Assembly (NCBI GenBank): GCA_964452045.1
Contig: CAYVKM010000013.1
Coordinates: 1 to 59,895, forward strand
Length of the DNA stretch: 59,895 nucleotides
Origin: CAYVKM01 sp964452045
GTDB lineage: Bacteria; Calditrichota; Calditrichia; RBG-13-44-9
Direction of reading: 5' to 3'
The notes under the pieces were generated by a model. That model saw only the letters and a list, made by a program, of their open reading frames with translations, was not told the DNA's origin and ran no database searches. Position 1 is the first letter of the stretch; each line of letters opens with the position of its first letter. Made by a program: the position numbers and the translations under genes. Below, piece by piece: positions 27,246-36,370 of the stretch.

Positions 27246-30200
27246 CTATTTAACGACCGCAATTTTAATAATCTTCACTTCGGTCTTGTCACTGCTTTTT
27301 GCTTCAATCCGGGCCAGGTATACCCCGCTCTGTACGTTCTGCAGATTCCAGCGGACTTCATTCGCAGTCTGGGCATCGCCCGGTCCGGAAAAATCTTCAA
27401 CAAAATCGCCCGCCAGGTCGTAAATCTTGATTTTGACTTCAGCCCGGTCGGTTAAATAATACCGGATAAAGGTATAGTCCTCAATATTGGGATTGGGCCA
27501 GTTATAGACCATTTTTTCCGGCATCAATTCGGATCCGGCTATACTGCTAGGTTCTCCCGGCGCAGCTACTATTGGAGCGAGATTGGAATTGCTGTTCAAC
27601 TCATTTGCATAAAGCTGATTCCAACTCTCTCCAAAAAATTTGGATTGCAAATCCCAGATATAAAGTGTGCCCTGACTGGTAATCGCCGCCAGATCCAGGG
27701 TACTATCCGCATCGATATCCAGAATAGCCGGTGTGGCAACAATTGAATCGCCCACGGCAAGGGGAAAATCATCCAGCTGATTTCCGCTGAAATCGAAACC
27801 ATCGATTAATCCTGCCGGATCGGTTACAATTACACCAGGCACCTCTTGTAAATCCTTCCGGTAAAATATATTTGCCAGCGGAGATAGTGACAATTCCACA
27901 GGACGGTCCGGATGATAAATCTTCACCGGGAAATTATCCAGCATGGAAAAGTTGCGATTAAATGAATAAATACGATTATTACCCGCCACCAGATAATAAG
28001 GCTGATATTTCATTCCCGATGTAAAAAACGGATTCGCAATCATGGGAGAATCAAATTGATAAATTCCTTCTTCGGCGTAATCCGTTTCGTTCCCTATGAA
28101 TTCCAGAAATTTACCGTCGCGGGTAAGACCGGCAGCCTGGGACCCAACCGGCGAAAAATATGGTAACTCACTATCCTTCACAAACACACCATTCCGGTAT
28201 ACTTTTCCCGACGCTGTAATAGCAAGTACATCTCCATTATAATTGAGATGGATATATTTTACTGATTCATTCAGGCCAGATAAGGAATCTAACGTCAGTC
28301 CTGAACTATTCAGGTTTAACTGGTACACCCGGCCATTTTCTGCACCCCAGTAAACGCGGGTTTCATCAATATCTTGGTAGCCTATGGGATAGGTGGTAAT
28401 TGAGGTTGAAAGTTGTAATGGCGTAAACAGCGTATCTAAAGTCCCACCGGTAAATTTGAATCCCAATACCTTACCGCTTTCAGTCAAAACCACCATCGCT
28501 TTACCGGGAACACCCGGTGCAATCGGATCATCAAAAAACAGCGGAGGAGGAAGAATTCGGTTACCGATATCAGCGACCAGGAAGGAATCTGCTCCCCAGT
28601 CAGAACGGCCATTCTCATTCAGCGCCAGGATTTTATTTTGATCAGTAGTCAGCACAATATCCCCGGCACCTTCCAGATTCAGATCTGTTGTTTTCATGGA
28701 GGTTGCCCGGCCATAGACCGAGGGATTTATGGTAACCGGAAAGTTCTGTTGAAAAATATCCAGCTGCACCTGAAAAGTCATCTGGGAATCCGGAGCCGAA
28801 AAATTAAAGACCTTGATATGGCTGTTGGCCCGGTTGTAATAGCTCCGGCTATTGGGGGTGCTGTTGGGTGAAAATTCGTTTTTGAACAGGGGTGAATTAT
28901 TGCCGGCATACCACATATCCAGAACATAGCCAATCTCCGAGCCGGCGCCGGCGCTCAATATCGAATATTCCTGACCAATATCCTGGGAACCATCGGCCTC
29001 ATCCAGATCAACCCCACGATGTTCCGGATCGGCATTGATCCGGTTTTCCGCACGTTTTTGGGCGATCACATTCTCATCGATATGCCAGATCAGGCAGCCG
29101 GTTCCCGGTAAGCCGATATCCGGATTATCCACATCGATGAGTACGCCGCGAGGGCTGAATGTTGCCTGATCGGGAAAATAGGTTTCCAGGATTTCCCGGG
29201 CGGGTGGATATTCATTGCGCTGTTGTCCGATCACAAATTGCAGGCTGTCGAAACTTAATTCACCGGAATAACGGTTCTCCACCAGGAAATATTCATTTTC
29301 GTTAATTGGAATTCGATATATCCGGTTTGGATCAGACGATAAGGTTGAGTGAATAGTCAATTCGTCATTTGGAGAATAATACAGTGTTGTCGGTTCTTCC
29401 CACCCGGCTTCGATCCGGGTCCAGGCACAGGGTAGCGCCGGGAGCAATCCATCCCCGTTAAACAACCCGGCATCCATCAGGCCAAAACGGCCGATGCCGG
29501 TGCGCCGGGTTTCCGGACTGAACAGATCCAGCCAACCCAATTGGGATCCAAAATTTGAGGTAAAAATCCCATTTAAACCAAGCTCAATTCCTACCTGACT
29601 TTCGGTTTCCGGCAAGATCATCCCATTATTTACCATGGTGGCTCCGTTATCTACCGAAATACCTGAAACACCAAGCGTATTAAATAAAAATTCTGAGGTT
29701 AAGAATAATGAAGGAATATCCTGAGGCGTCTCATCAAAACCAATATCGACATCCTTTCCTACCCCGGCGTGAAAGACCACAAAGCTTTGATACTGCGAAA
29801 AATCTATCGCCGGATCTTCATCTGCTTTTTGTAAAGCATCCCGGAACAGATTGGCCAAACCCCGGTCATTCTCATCCGGAGTGGTGTTCGGATTATAATA
29901 GGTCATCGGATGATCGAGCTGATATGCGTTGTCCGCCTGTACAGGAAAAACATCGCCTTCGATGTGGAGCCGCTCTCGCGATACCTTCTTGAAATAATTG
30001 GACACAAATTGAATATGATCCTGAAAATACGATCGGTTATGCGGCGGCGGATCAATCTGAAACTGTCCGGAGGGTTGAGATAAATCAAATTTACCGTTCC
30101 CGGTAGTGGTTGCGGCATTATCCTCCACGAACTCCACCCGAATGGCTAAAATATGAATGGTATCAGGAAGTACAGGTTGGGCACGACCTATTGCAGGATT

Positions 30201-30248
30201 GAACAGGAAGGTAATAGCAACTGCGAAAAAAGAAAGTATACTTCTCAT
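27246..30248 (-). CDS. M6-like secreted protein with lost zinc motif and T9SS type A sorting domain
   Basis: A 1,000-residue exported protein related to immune-inhibitor-A/M6 metalloproteases. The N-terminal half has the M6 landmarks: NRSYFQDHIQFVSNYF, FVVFHAGVG, and GCLIWHIDENVIAQKR. At the place of the HExxH zinc motif, however, the sequence reads GIFTSNFGSQLGWLDL, so His-Glu-x-x-His has become Ser231-Asn-Phe-Gly-Ser235. It should therefore not hydrolyse peptides by the usual mechanism. A beta-propeller-like middle region (PQQ/FG-GAP-type repeats) follows. The last ~85 residues (from NWPNPN) form a T9SS sorting domain with KIKIYDLAGDFV and a basic end. I infer secretion through type IX and a binding rather than proteolytic role. 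Confidence 0.85.
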   Translation of the reverse strand: MRSILSFFAVAITFLFNPAIGRAQPVLPDTIHILAIRVEFVEDNAATTTGNGKFDLSQPSGQFQIDPPPHNRSYFQDHIQFVSNYFKKVSRERLHIEGDVFPVQADNAYQLDHPMTYYNPNTTPDENDRGLANLFRDALQKADEDPAIDFSQYQSFVVFHAGVGKDVDIGFDETPQDIPSLFLTSEFLFNTLGVSGISVDNGATMVNNGMILPETESQVGIELGLNGIFTSNFGSQLGWLDLFSPETRRTGIGRFGLMDAGLFNGDGLLPALPCAWTRIEAGWEEPTTLYYSPNDELTIHSTLSSDPNRIYRIPINENEYFLVENRYSGELSFDSLQFVIGQQRNEYPPAREILETYFPDQATFSPRGVLIDVDNPDIGLPGTGCLIWHIDENVIAQKRAENRINADPEHRGVDLDEADGSQDIGQEYSILSAGAGSEIGYVLDMWYAGNNSPLFKNEFSPNSTPNSRSYYNRANSHIKVFNFSAPDSQMTFQVQLDIFQQNFPVTINPSVYGRATSMKTTDLNLEGAGDIVLTTDQNKILALNENGRSDWGADSFLVADIGNRILPPPLFFDDPIAPGVPGKAMVVLTESGKVLGFKFTGGTLDTLFTPLQLSTSITTYPIGYQDIDETRVYWGAENGRVYQLNLNSSGLTLDSLSGLNESVKYIHLNYNGDVLAITASGKVYRNGVFVKDSELPYFSPVGSQAAGLTRDGKFLEFIGNETDYAEEGIYQFDSPMIANPFFTSGMKYQPYYLVAGNNRIYSFNRNFSMLDNFPVKIYHPDRPVELSLSPLANIFYRKDLQEVPGVIVTDPAGLIDGFDFSGNQLDDFPLAVGDSIVATPAILDIDADSTLDLAAITSQGTLYIWDLQSKFFGESWNQLYANELNSNSNLAPIVAAPGEPSSIAGSELMPEKMVYNWPNPNIEDYTFIRYYLTDRAEVKIKIYDLAGDFVEDFSGPGDAQTANEVRWNLQNVQSGVYLARIEAKSSDKTEVKIIKIAVVK

Positions 30249-30288
30249 CAGGGAAATCCATCTCTCACATTACCGGTTATTATTTGAA

Positions 30289-30317
30289 AAATTTCCTGGC
30301 GGAAGAATCCGTCAGGA
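30289..30317 (-). terminator. Rho-independent terminator after porV
   Basis: On the minus strand CCTGACGGA pairs with TCCGCCAGG (one G-T pair) across a four-base loop and is followed by AAATTTTT. It lies between the stop of porV and the M6-like gene, so those two are probably separate transcripts. Confidence 0.7.
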
Positions 30318-30335
30318 GATTTAACCTTTTCTGAA

Positions 30336-31418
30336 TTAGAATTGAATGCCCAGTGAGAAGCGCATGGTATCGGATAATGGATGATCTTCTACCGAGGCAT
30401 AGATATAACTGAAGTCAAAACCGAAGACGGAATAACGTAATCCGCCACCAAATGTCCAGAATTTCCGACCGCCCGCCGATGGATCCTCATAAAAATATCC
30501 GGTTCGCAGGGCAATCAGGTCAGTATACCAGTATTCCAGGCCGAATGAATGGGTAAACTTTTTCAGTACATCGCCATTTGACCAGCTTGAATAGAGCATA
30601 GCTTTAAAAACACCATCCACATTCACACTATCCCGGTTGACCAACAGTTTATTGGTGTCGTACACAAAGGTTAACGTGTTGAACTGGCTTTTCAGGATAT
30701 GATAAGCAAAACCCAGCCGTAAATTGGTCGGTAACGGGTCTGCCTGGGCATAGTCTACATAGGAAACTTTTGGACCGATATTGCTGATACTTGCACCCAG
30801 ACTTAAATTTTTACTAAAGCCGGGATGATAAAGTACACCTAAATCCACTGCAAAGGATGAGGCAATACCCTTGCCTTTTTCTGCACCTACAGTAACTTCA
30901 ATTGGAGATAACCGGGAATAAATATATTTCAGGTTTACACCTACGCCCAGATTTTCTTTTACTTTGAGGGCATAGCTTCCGGTTAAGGCAACTTCGTTAC
31001 TGTTGAACCGTCCTAATTCCGCAGGACTGTCTTCACCTGTCCAGATGCTTTCCCCGTAGTTGATATACTGAATAGCCAGACCAACCATACCAATATCCTG
31101 TAAATGGTACCTGCCAGCTGCGTAATCGTAATACATATCACCCAGGTTAAACTGAGGTAACCAGTTTACATGCATCAGGGTTGCCTCCCCTTTTTTATCA
31201 ACTTCCGGATCGTTATACTGAAAGGCGAGTCCTGCCGGATTCCAGTAGATGGCGTTTGCATCATTGGCCAGCGCCACGCCGGCTTCCCCCATACCGCCCT
31301 GCCGGGCCCCCGGATTAATCATCAGGAAAAGAACTGTTGCTTCACCCTGCGCATAAAGGCCGGTAGAGAATAGCGGTACCAACAGCACCAGGAGTAATAA
31401 CATTAATATGGTTTTCAT
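30336..31418 (-). CDS. PorV/PorQ-family outer-membrane protein
   Basis: A 360-residue UPF0164 beta-barrel protein. In T9SS bacteria, PorV shuttles cargo proteins from the translocon to the attachment complex at the cell surface. The signal peptide (ending LYAQ) is followed by the family hallmark NPGARQGGMGEAGVALANDANAIYWNPAGLA, which spans residues ~35-65 in pieces. The rest is alternating amphipathic strands ending in FSLGIQF. I start at ATG 31418 because GGAGG lies just before it; the longer in-frame extension to 31499 is the structured leader described separately. It supports T9SS in this organism, but other T9SS genes are not in the window. Confidence 0.88.
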   Translation of the reverse strand: MKTILMLLLLVLLVPLFSTGLYAQGEATVLFLMINPGARQGGMGEAGVALANDANAIYWNPAGLAFQYNDPEVDKKGEATLMHVNWLPQFNLGDMYYDYAAGRYHLQDIGMVGLAIQYINYGESIWTGEDSPAELGRFNSNEVALTGSYALKVKENLGVGVNLKYIYSRLSPIEVTVGAEKGKGIASSFAVDLGVLYHPGFSKNLSLGASISNIGPKVSYVDYAQADPLPTNLRLGFAYHILKSQFNTLTFVYDTNKLLVNRDSVNVDGVFKAMLYSSWSNGDVLKKFTHSFGLEYWYTDLIALRTGYFYEDPSAGGRKFWTFGGGLRYSVFGFDFSYIYASVEDHPLSDTMRFSLGIQF

Positions 31419-31440
31419 CTCAAACCTCCGTGAATAAAAT

Positions 31441-31496
31441 AAAAAAACCGAATGCGATGTTACACCCAATCGACATTCGGCTATATCGCCTGGGTG
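31441..31496 (-). promoter_or_regulatory. Structured leader: terminator-like hairpin with a possible loop pseudoknot ahead of porV
   Basis: On the minus strand CCGAATG-T-CGAT (31480-31469) pairs with ATCG-CATTCGG (31458-31448), followed by seven T. The hairpin loop contains TGGGTG, which is complementary to CACCCA located upstream (31496-31491), so loop and 5' flank could form an H-type pseudoknot. The element ends about 12 bases before the porV SD. It could be an attenuator, or the terminator of an unseen transcript. I match it to no known riboswitch. Confidence 0.5.
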
Positions 31497-31499
31497 CAT

Positions 31500-31822
31500 T
31501 ATCTCTAATTGCTAAGGACATAAAACTAATTTTAAATTATTTAATAAATTTTACTAAAATTTAAATCCTTAACAAATACCGATACGCACCCTCAATTTTG
31601 TTGGCTAAAAAATTTATGCCTTTGTGTTTTTTAAATCAAGTTAAATTTTTAAGAACCGAAAATTTCCGTGAGATTAATCTATACTACCTTTATAACCCAT
31701 AAAACAGCAACATATTGTTTGAAACCAGCAGAAATTTAAACTTCCGTGTTTTGCAAATCGATGTATTAGATCACAATAATGAAAAGCTATTACTGAGATT
31801 AATAATCGCCCAAATATGTTTA
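31500..31822. other. AT-rich intergenic region without a recognised feature
   Basis: Between porV and the nucleoside phosphorylase, both on the minus strand. Strongly AT-rich. I see no ORF with a family signature and no repeat; the porV promoter probably lies in it. Confidence 0.6.
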
Positions 31823-33127
31823 TTATTCAATTTTTTTAAAAATAAGTTCCGGTAAAGTATCAATTTTATTGCCGATTTCAATCGCAGCTACTAGTCTGTT
31901 TTTCATCTTATCAAGACTAACCTCATTATTCGATCGTATTTCTGCCAGTTCTTCCTGTTCATCCGCTTTATCACCAATCTTCTTAAAGAGGATGATACCT
32001 GCCTGTGGATCCACCTCATCTTCCGCTTTTTTTCTTCCTGCCCCCAATTCCACTCCGACCAACCCGATTTCACGGGTATTAAATGCAGTAATAATTCCGG
32101 CGGTTGGCGATTTGACTACTTCTATGTGTCCGGCTTTGGGATATTTCTCCGGGGATTTAACCAGGTTCACATCCCCACCCTGATACTCCACCATTTCCAG
32201 GAACTTATTAAATGCCCGGCCATCGTGCAGCGCTTCCAGGCATAACGACCTCGCTTCCGCATTATTTTTCGCCTTCCCGGCAATGATCAGCATCTCTGAG
32301 GTTAAGGCCAGGGTCACTTCCAGTAAATCCTGTGGGCCATTTCCATGCAAGGTATCGAGGCACTCTTCAATTTCCAGCCAATTACCAATTTTGAATCCAA
32401 GCGGTTGTTGCATGGAGGTGAGATAAGCTACCACCTTTTTCCCAAAGGCATTTCCCACACCGATCAGATTTTTTGCCAGCTTCTCAGCCTTTTCGGGATC
32501 CGGCATAAAGGCCCCGTTTCCGTACTTAACGTCAAGGACCAGACCATCGATTCCCTCGGCAATTTTTTTGCTCATGATGCTGGCGGTGATCAGGGGAATC
32601 GATTCAATTGTAGCCGTTACATCCCGCAAAGCATAGATTCTTCTGTCTGCCGGGACGATATTGTCGGTTTGTCCCAACATGGCCACCCCGATATCAGCCA
32701 GTTGCTGCTTAAAGTTTTTCAATTCCCCAAAAACCTGAAAACCGGTTATCGACTCCAGTTTATCCAGCGTTCCTCCGGTATGACCTAAACCTCTTCCGGA
32801 AATCATCGGTACAACCACTCCGAGTGAGGCAGCCAGCGGGGCAAGGACAATGGAGACTTTATCTCCCACACCGCCGGTACTGTGTTTATCCACTTTAATT
32901 CCGGAAATATCTGATAAATCTATAGTTTGACCCGATTCAATATAAGATTCGGTTAAAGCAAAGATTTCATCTTCATTCATACCACTGAAATAAGTGGCCA
33001 TGAGAAAAGCAGTCATTTGATAATCTTCAATGTTCCCTTTCAGGAATTCATTGATGAAATAATGAATCTCCTCCCTGGATAAGGATTGTCCGTTTCTTTT
33101 TTCTGAAATAATTTCGTAAGCTGTCAT
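31823..33127 (-). CDS. pdp: Pyrimidine-nucleoside (thymidine) phosphorylase
   Basis: Phosphorolyses thymidine, and probably uridine, to the free base and (deoxy)ribose-1-phosphate. It is 434 residues from ATG 33127; a TTG 12 bases further upstream is also possible. The family signature is split over DKHSTGGVGDKVS (phosphate loop) and ISGRGLGHTGGTLDKLES, followed by SKKIAEGIDGLVLDVKYG. The C-terminal domain with GHIEVVKSPTAG is the PYNP lobe. It provides deoxyribose-1-phosphate, one mutase step from the substrate of the DeoC aldolase in the microcompartment operon 9 kb upstream on the same strand. A terminator precedes it, so it has its own promoter or depends on read-through. Confidence 0.95.
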   Translation of the reverse strand: MTAYEIISEKRNGQSLSREEIHYFINEFLKGNIEDYQMTAFLMATYFSGMNEDEIFALTESYIESGQTIDLSDISGIKVDKHSTGGVGDKVSIVLAPLAASLGVVVPMISGRGLGHTGGTLDKLESITGFQVFGELKNFKQQLADIGVAMLGQTDNIVPADRRIYALRDVTATIESIPLITASIMSKKIAEGIDGLVLDVKYGNGAFMPDPEKAEKLAKNLIGVGNAFGKKVVAYLTSMQQPLGFKIGNWLEIEECLDTLHGNGPQDLLEVTLALTSEMLIIAGKAKNNAEARSLCLEALHDGRAFNKFLEMVEYQGGDVNLVKSPEKYPKAGHIEVVKSPTAGIITAFNTREIGLVGVELGAGRKKAEDEVDPQAGIILFKKIGDKADEQEELAEIRSNNEVSLDKMKNRLVAAIEIGNKIDTLPELIFKKIE

Positions 33128-33192
33128 ATAATGTTCCAATCTTTTTCAAAAGGTAAAATTGATATTCAATCCATTTCACCCATTCTTAAATT

Positions 33193-33231
33193 TTAAAAAA
33201 ATACGCCCCAACAAAATAAATTGCTGAGGCG
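33193..33231 (-). terminator. Rho-independent terminator after the phosphohexomutase
   Basis: On the minus strand CGCCTCAGCAA pairs with TTGTTGGGGCG (eleven pairs, two of them G-T) over a six-base loop, followed by TATTTTTTT. It is placed directly after the phosphohexomutase stop. Confidence 0.85.
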
Positions 33232-33255
33232 CTCTAAAATAACGGAAATTTTAAT

Positions 33256-34617
33256 TTATGATTTTGATAATTTTTGGATTTCTTCTTTTACCTCCTGCAA
33301 TATCCTCCAGGAAATCTCCGGCGTCCGGCTTTCCACAATTATCCGGACAATTGGCTCGGTGTTGGACTTACGCAAATGTATCCAGGAATCCGCCCGGTCA
33401 ATTCGTAAACCATCGGTTAAATCCAGTTGTTCATCACTATACTTTTCCGAAAAATGTTCGATAACCTTATCCGGATCAATATTTTTAATATCTTCCTTAT
33501 CCTTCAGAATATAATATTGCGGTAAACTCTGTTTCAGCTGAGCGAGAGTTCCACCGGATTCGGCCAGAAACTGAAGAATGAGGGCAACCCCGGTTGCGGC
33601 ATCTCTTCCCGGATGAACCTCGGGAAGAATCACACCGCCATTTCCTTCTCCGCCAATAATGGCCTCGACTTCCTGCATTCGCTGGGAAACGTTAATCTCT
33701 CCAACCTTGGTTTTAAACAGCAGTACATTATAATACTGGACAATGTCATCAATTACCCGGGAAGTAGAAAGATTAACCACCACATAACCCAGCTTTTTAC
33801 TCAAAACAAATTTTACTGCCAGGGCAAGCGTATATTCTTCTCCCAGGGGATTCCCTTCATTAGAGATCATGGCCAGGCGGTCGGCATCGGGATCTACCGC
33901 CAATCCCAGATCTGCCTTTTCCTTCTTCACCGCCACGGCTAAATCCACCAGGTTTTGGGGAATAGGTTCTGGCTCATGGGCAAAAACGCCGGTAAGTTCG
34001 GTATTAAGACCAATTACCTGGCAGCCAAATTCTTTCAGTAATTTTGGAATGATAGTCGCACCGGCTCCGTTAACACAATCCAAAACAACCTTGAATTTTC
34101 GTTTCCAGATAGTCTCAATATTGATGTAAGGAAGTTGGTAAATAAGTTTTAAGTGATCATCAATGGCATCCGAGTAATATTCTTCGCTGCCGAGCTGTTC
34201 CCAGTTTTTATAAGTCCGCTTCTTCGCCTCCGCTTCCTTAAACAACGAGAAGATTTCTCGTTCCGGTAAGAACATACCATCCTTGCCAATAAATTTCAAA
34301 CCATTCCATTGAATCGGATTATGGCTGGCAGTAATAGCAATACCGCCACCAGCTCCCAAATATTTGGTTATAATCTCAACTGTGGGGGTGGGAGATACGC
34401 CAATATCGACCACATGGCAACCGGCAGCTCGAAGGGTTCCCTTCACCAGGGACCGAATGAATTGGGAACTGCCTCTGGGATCACCGCCTACGACCACTTT
34501 TTTTCCGGTTAAACGTTGCCCGAAAGCAGAAACATATTTTACGATAACATCCGGTGTCAGGCTTTCGCCAACAATACCCCTAATCCCGGAAACACTGGTC
34601 ATGAGATTTTTGGTCAA
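33256..34617 (-). CDS. glmM: Phosphoglucosamine mutase-like alpha-D-phosphohexomutase
   Basis: Moves a phosphate between C1 and C6 of a hexose phosphate; glucosamine-6-phosphate is the likely substrate, for cell-wall precursor synthesis. The phosphoserine loop is TASHNPIQWNG with Ser98, the metal loop is AVDPDADRLAM, the sugar-binding loop is GEGNGG, and the C-terminal phosphate-binding loop is RKSNTEPIVR. The N-terminus SVSGIRGIVGESL matches Bacteroidota GlmM. I choose TTG 34617 as start because GGAGG lies five bases before it; the ATG at 34629 would overlap that SD. Substrate could also be mannose- or pentose-phosphate. It closely follows the sigma factor gene (44 bases) and ends in a strong terminator. 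Confidence 0.88.
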   Translation of the reverse strand: MTKNLMTSVSGIRGIVGESLTPDVIVKYVSAFGQRLTGKKVVVGGDPRGSSQFIRSLVKGTLRAAGCHVVDIGVSPTPTVEIITKYLGAGGGIAITASHNPIQWNGLKFIGKDGMFLPEREIFSLFKEAEAKKRTYKNWEQLGSEEYYSDAIDDHLKLIYQLPYINIETIWKRKFKVVLDCVNGAGATIIPKLLKEFGCQVIGLNTELTGVFAHEPEPIPQNLVDLAVAVKKEKADLGLAVDPDADRLAMISNEGNPLGEEYTLALAVKFVLSKKLGYVVVNLSTSRVIDDIVQYYNVLLFKTKVGEINVSQRMQEVEAIIGGEGNGGVILPEVHPGRDAATGVALILQFLAESGGTLAQLKQSLPQYYILKDKEDIKNIDPDKVIEHFSEKYSDEQLDLTDGLRIDRADSWIHLRKSNTEPIVRIIVESRTPEISWRILQEVKEEIQKLSKS

Positions 34618-34661
34618 ACTAACCTCCATATTAAAACAGGGTCAAAAATAACAAAATCCAT

Positions 34662-35528
34662 TTAGAGAAACAACCGCAGATTTTGAGAACGGGATTGATG
34701 TCTTAATCTGGTGAGGGCTTTTTCTTTGATTTGGCGAACACGTTCCCGGGTCAATTTTAATTTTGTTGCCATTTCCTCCAGAGTTAAGGGGCGGGGTAAA
34801 TCTATGCCAAAATACATCCGGATAATATCGGACTCCCTCGGGGTCAAAGTTTTAAGGACCCGGTTGATCTCCTCTTTGAGCGATTCCTTTAGCAACTTAT
34901 TATCCGGCCACTCCGAATCCGGGTTTTCCATTAAATCTTTAAATTTTTTGTTCTCATCTCTGGTTAACGATTGATCCAAAGAAACATGACGGGTAACCTG
35001 ACTCAGCGCTTCAGCCACATCGCTTCCCGAAATATCCAGCATTTCCGAAATTTCTTCGGAGGTTGGTTCCCGGTTGTATTGCTGGGCCAGTTCCCGGGTT
35101 ACATGATTTATTTTATTGATCAAACCCACCCGGTTCAGCGGTAGTCGCACCACCCGGGCATTTTCAGCCAGTGCCTGCAAAATCGATTGCCGTATCCACC
35201 AGACCGCATAAGAGATGAAACGAAACCCCCTGGTTTCATCAAACCGGTCCGCGGCTTTCATTAACCCGATATTCCCTTCATCAATCAGGTCGATCAGTGG
35301 CAATCCCATATTCTGATATTCTTTGGCAACTTTCACCACAAAACGGAGATTGGCCTGGACCAGTTTATTGAGGGCCTCATGGTCTCCTTCTTTACTCTTC
35401 CGGGTAAGCTCAATCTCTTCCTGTGGGGAAATAAGGGGTATTTGGCTTATTTCTTCCAAATATTTTTCCAGAGCGTCCTGGAATGAAGCAGATGACGAAA
35501 AGGGACTACCGGGCATATGCAATCCCAC
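34662..35528 (-). CDS. rpoD: Primary RNA polymerase sigma-70 factor (short RpoD/SigA type)
   Basis: A 288-residue sigma factor of the short form used as the housekeeping sigma in Bacteroidota and relatives. It has region 1.2 (DALEKYLEEISQIPLISP), region 2 with ANLRFVVKVAKEYQ, DLIDEGNIGLMKAADRF and the melting/-10 helix FRFISYAVWWIRQSI, region 3, and region 4 with the helix-turn-helix LTLEEMATKLKLTRERVRQI. It lacks a long region 1.1. The start is uncertain: GTG 35528 or ATG 35516, neither with a good SD. It lies between the repeat field and glmM, probably co-transcribed with the latter. Confidence 0.93.
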   Translation of the reverse strand: MGLHMPGSPFSSSASFQDALEKYLEEISQIPLISPQEEIELTRKSKEGDHEALNKLVQANLRFVVKVAKEYQNMGLPLIDLIDEGNIGLMKAADRFDETRGFRFISYAVWWIRQSILQALAENARVVRLPLNRVGLINKINHVTRELAQQYNREPTSEEISEMLDISGSDVAEALSQVTRHVSLDQSLTRDENKKFKDLMENPDSEWPDNKLLKESLKEEINRVLKTLTPRESDIIRMYFGIDLPRPLTLEEMATKLKLTRERVRQIKEKALTRLRHQSRSQNLRLFL

Positions 35529-35615
35529 ACTTAAATTAATTTAAAAAAATATAATGATTGCCGGAGGAGGAGGCAAGATAAACCAATTTCATCTGCTTTA
35601 TTATTTTCCGAGGCA

Positions 35616-36074
35616 GTATATGTCACCCCTGACGGGGTTTTTAGTCATTTGTCATCATTGTTTTATATAAACATATCATCCCTAACGGGATTCTATTACC
35701 ACCTGAAGACAGATGCTACCCCTATCGCAGCCCAATCAGCTTTCCCTGAATCGTGGCATTTTTTTCTAATAATATTTCACGCCTTACGTAATTTGGTTAA
35801 ACAAAATTTTACAAAAACCGCGAAGCGGTGATATGTTTGTAATAACCCAGGTCAAATTTTATATCAGAAACCACGGAGTGGTGACATGTTTTAGGTTTGG
35901 TAATAAATTAAAAATGAGGTTGCGGTTATCCGGAAGGGTGTTGTTATATGTCACCCCTGACGGGGTTCTTTCGTAATTGGTATTCACGGTTTTACTATAA
36001 ACATATCATCCCTAAAGGGATTTTTCTGACGATGCTGTCTGATTAAAAACACCGTAGGTGTTTAATATTTACAG
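35616..36074. repeat. Field of seven covarying palindromic REP-like units
   Basis: Seven copies of one unit: an AT-rich arm (TATAAACATRTCA) and a short hairpin followed by T-rich sequence. Plus-oriented: 35616-35641 (stem ACCCC/GGGGT), 35666-35692 (ATCCC/GGGAT), 35944-35970 (ACCCC/GGGGT), 35996-36024 (ATCCC/GGGAT). Minus-oriented: 35812-35840 (ACCGC/GCGGT), 35866-35894 (ACCAC/GTGGT), 36045-36074 (AACACC/GGTGTT). The stem sequences differ, but both arms change together. No gene is seen inside the field. Confidence 0.85.
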
Positions 36075-36370
36075 AAAAAAGAGATTTGCCACAGGTTTTC
36101 GGAACATCGGGGGTATTCAACATTTAATGAAACTTCGTTAAAGATTGGGAAATGTTAAATTCACCTGTGATGCTATGGAAATGATTAACCTTAAAATTTA
36201 GTAAGCAGGAGTATACCATATTCCAGATCCCCCGCTGTCGGGGAAGAAATCCTAAAAAGAATCCCACCCTGCAATAACAGGATTCGAAATAAGATAGGTC
36301 AGACGAATTATGCAATTTAAATAAATTCTATAAATGGGAAATTAATTAGCATGATGGGTTAATCTAATAT
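36075..36370. other. Intergenic region with a GC hairpin, no gene
   Basis: Between the repeat field and the end of the microcompartment operon. It contains the hairpin CCCCG-CTGT-CGGGG (36230-36243) and decayed repeat-like text after it. A 63-codon minus-strand frame (36124-36315) has no SD or family-like content and I do not call it. Confidence 0.55.

Noticed and set aside
31419..31499. An N-terminal extension of PorV by 27 residues
   Set aside because: It would run through the terminator-like hairpin and the SD; the signal peptide and GGAGG fit the ATG at 31418.
35616..36074. A CRISPR array
   Set aside because: The units alternate in orientation, have variable spacing and differing stems, and there are no cas genes; this is a dispersed palindromic repeat family.
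36124..36315. A 63-codon minus-strand frame after the shell operon
   Set aside because: No ribosome site and no recognisable content; it overlaps hairpin and decayed repeat sequence.
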